54,776 nt of DNA from Methanosarcinales archaeon Methan_01 (GTDB lineage: Archaea; Halobacteriota; Methanosarcinia; Methanotrichales; Methanotrichaceae), in contig LUYE01000016.1 of the NCBI GenBank assembly GCA_001602645.1, forward strand, positions 1 through 54,776, read 5' to 3'. Positions 53,811 through 54,776 of the stretch are shown here, one piece after another; the first letter of the stretch is position 1; each line of letters starts with the position of its first letter. Under the pieces are notes generated by a model that was given only the letters and a program-made list of their open reading frames with translations, made no database searches and had not been told where the DNA came from. The translations under genes were made by a program, and so were the position numbers.

Positions 53811-54047
53811 ATGATCTGGAAAGATCGGATCGTCGTCGATCCTGAGATCCTCGCGGGAAAGCCCGTGATCAGAGGCACGCGCCTCGCCGTTGAGCTCGTC
53901 ATCGGCCTTCTCGCTCAGGGGTGGTCCGAGTCGGAGGTCCTGCGGAACTATTCTGGTTTCATATATTTAGAGGAGAGTTCGCTCCTAGCCATTATCACGG
54001 GAGCCCGGTGTACTATCCCGTCTTTTTCTCGTTCGAAGATGGCATGA
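53811..54047 (+). pseudogene. DUF433 antitoxin-like gene, 3' end lost
   Basis: A 78-codon frame whose first 48 residues are a normal DUF433 antitoxin (KDRIVVDPEILAGKPVIRG, LLAQGWSESEVLRNY). After SG the reading changes abruptly to sequence that is just the antisense of hicA (IYLEESSLLA onwards), so the last third is not DUF433. Such proteins are usually about 75 residues, ending in a helical segment, and are followed by a PIN-like (DUF5615) toxin gene. Both are missing here. Promoter and ribosome-binding site are intact, so a chimeric product could still be made. Confidence 0.75.
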
Positions 54048-54139
54048 CTGGTTCCGCTCTGCCGAATGAACCTGGCACCGCCTCGATTAAGTAGCGTTAC
54101 AAACTTCTGGCTCGAGATGGGTGGTATCTTTTTAGACAC
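53948..54139 (-). pseudogene. hicA: HicA-type toxin gene, C-terminus truncated
   Basis: A 63-residue HicA/YcfA-like mRNA interferase. It starts MSKKIPPISSQKFVTLLNR, and the active histidine is in RQSGTSHAIFERE (about residue 32), followed by HRAPVIMARSELSSKYMK. Family members continue 15-20 residues with a last helix; here a stop follows PE at the point where DUF433 sequence begins on the other strand. Loss of the helix may inactivate it. Its start overlaps the end of hicB by eight bases, as in normal hicBA pairs. Confidence 0.75.
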
Positions 54140-54422
54140 TGGCAGAGACCTCGAAGGTGATGCTCTCTGAATAAAACCAGTTGGACGAAGGCCTTACATA
54201 TTCGACGTCGTCGATAAGAAATTCTCGAAGAATATCAAGGGAGACTGGCTTTATATCATTCAATAATCCTTCATCCTTCATATACGAGATGTACTCATCA
54301 CAGGCTTCCAGAAGCATCCTCCTTGCTTCCTCTATGCTATCGCCCTGGCTAGATATATTGATCTCAAGACAAAGGGCTACATAATGATTTCCAGATTTCT
54401 TTATTATTCCAGTAAGCGGCAT
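54132..54422 (-). CDS. hicB: HicB-type antitoxin
   Basis: A 96-residue HicB-like protein. The partial RNase-H-like fold starts LTGIIKKSGNHYVALCLEIN and continues SSQGDSIEEARRMLLEACDEYI, the standard HicB core that binds HicA. The C-terminal third (about 60-96) does not show an obvious Arc or HTH DNA-binding motif. It is the first gene of the pair, with a TATA box on the same strand at about 54472-54482 and a GATCAGGT leader. It looks intact although its toxin is truncated. Confidence 0.82.
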   Translation of the reverse strand: MPLTGIIKKSGNHYVALCLEINISSQGDSIEEARRMLLEACDEYISYMKDEGLLNDIKPVSLDILREFLIDDVEYVRPSSNWFYSESITFEVSASV

Positions 54423-54776
54423 ACCTGATCATCCGTCCGGTTTTCAGCAGATCATAATAGGTCTCGTTGATGTATAAAACCTCACTTTAGCCTGGGCATC
54501 ACAGCATCATCTGCAATACTTGATGTAGAAGGCTGGTTGTGCATCCAAGTACAAGCTCATCGAGATACGGCTTGGTCTGCCTCCGTCCAGGAGACGTGTC
54601 AATGGCGGGCAGAAACGTTGAGAACAGAGGAGATCAAAATGAATATCCATGAAATCAGGATCGGTATCGTGTCTCTTCGGATATTTCAACCAAATGCAGG
54701 CGCACCACCATGAGTAGATCGTGACCTCATAATAGGTTGATTTATATACTTGTGACTTGCTATTTATATCGAGGGA
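54423..54776. other. Gene-poor right edge with three AT-rich promoters
   Basis: 354 bases with no supportable gene. The hicB promoter (minus strand GGTTTTATACATC, about 54471-54483) is at the left. At the right end two plus-strand TATA boxes, GATTTATATAC (54739-54749) and CTATTTATATC (about 54760-54771), point out of the window towards an unseen gene. A 60-codon minus frame at 54507-54689 shows no family features. Confidence 0.55.

Noticed and set aside
54507-54689. 60-codon minus frame at the right edge
   Set aside because: No recognisable motif, no promoter or ribosome-binding site; an alternative frame was equally uninformative.
1-54776. tRNA, rRNA, CRISPR arrays and insertion sequences
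   Set aside because: I looked for T-loop GGTTCGA-type signatures, regularly spaced repeats and transposase motifs and found none; tRNAs with odd loops could be missed by eye.

Overview
The window is a stretch of archaeal chromosome, almost certainly from an acetate-using methanogen of the Methanothrix (Methanosaeta) type. The gene content shows this: the 5' part of formylmethanofuran:H4MPT formyltransferase (ftr), archaeal IMP cyclohydrolase, four-subunit pyruvate:ferredoxin oxidoreductase, archaeal proteasome beta, aCPSF1/FttA, TFB, Gar1, NOG1, a complete A-type ATP synthase operon in Methanosarcinales order (H-I-K-E-C-F-A-B-D-G), form III RuBisCO, FBP aldolase/phosphatase and two DUF1699 genes. 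Base composition is GC-rich with strong GC third positions. TTG start codons behind good Shine-Dalgarno sequences are common, and promoters are archaeal TATA boxes. The genus is an inference; no 16S rRNA, tRNA or CRISPR is present. 

Layout. (1) 1-3871, minus strand: porC-D-A-B, purO and the start of ftr (pyruvate synthesis, purine synthesis, methanogenesis). (2) 3992-14265: information processing. A Cys/His-containing unknown, a PINA-type PIN/AAA/KH ATPase, a DUF63 membrane protein, proteasome beta, aCPSF1, two winged-helix regulators and a Ski2-like helicase. (3) 14273-21544: an accessory cell-surface island. It holds a papain-protease pseudogene, a membrane-anchored winged-helix regulator with an extracytoplasmic sensor domain, a free secreted copy of that sensor domain, several secreted or anchored proteins and a seven-repeat beta-propeller. 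(4) 21541-30742: HemK2-like methyltransferase, DUF1699 pair, NOG1, gar1-tfb operon, truA, LeuC/HacA, orphan TrpB2 and an NAD-kinase-like protein. (5) 30902-39529, minus strand: the ATP synthase operon, including a 58-residue gene matching AhaG. (6) 39674-50162: central carbon. RuBisCO and FBP aldolase/phosphatase are divergent, followed by a six-gene plus-strand operon (16-cysteine ferredoxin, aldehyde ferredoxin oxidoreductase, PfkB sugar kinase, DhnA-type aldolase, sugar nucleotidyltransferase, DUF255 protein). (7) 50290-54776: two secreted proteins (one with a PGF-CTERM-like anchor), ribose-1,5-bisphosphate isomerase, a flavodoxin-like protein, a cyclophilin-like protein and a damaged toxin-antitoxin patch (DUF433 remnant fused tail-to-tail with a truncated hicA, plus an intact hicB). 

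How the genes fit together. Por makes pyruvate from acetyl-CoA. FBP aldolase/phosphatase commits carbon to hexose phosphate, while the PfkB kinase and DhnA aldolase could run the reverse direction; this suggests hexose storage or cell-envelope sugar metabolism. RuBisCO (all catalytic residues kept despite a short N-terminus) and ribose-1,5-bisphosphate isomerase are two of the three enzymes of the archaeal AMP/nucleoside salvage route to 3-phosphoglycerate; AMP phosphorylase and phosphoribulokinase are not in the window. The most novel-looking element is the sensor/regulator pair at 14674-17326 inside the surface-protein island. All calls were made by reading the sequence and recalling families; no database search was run.
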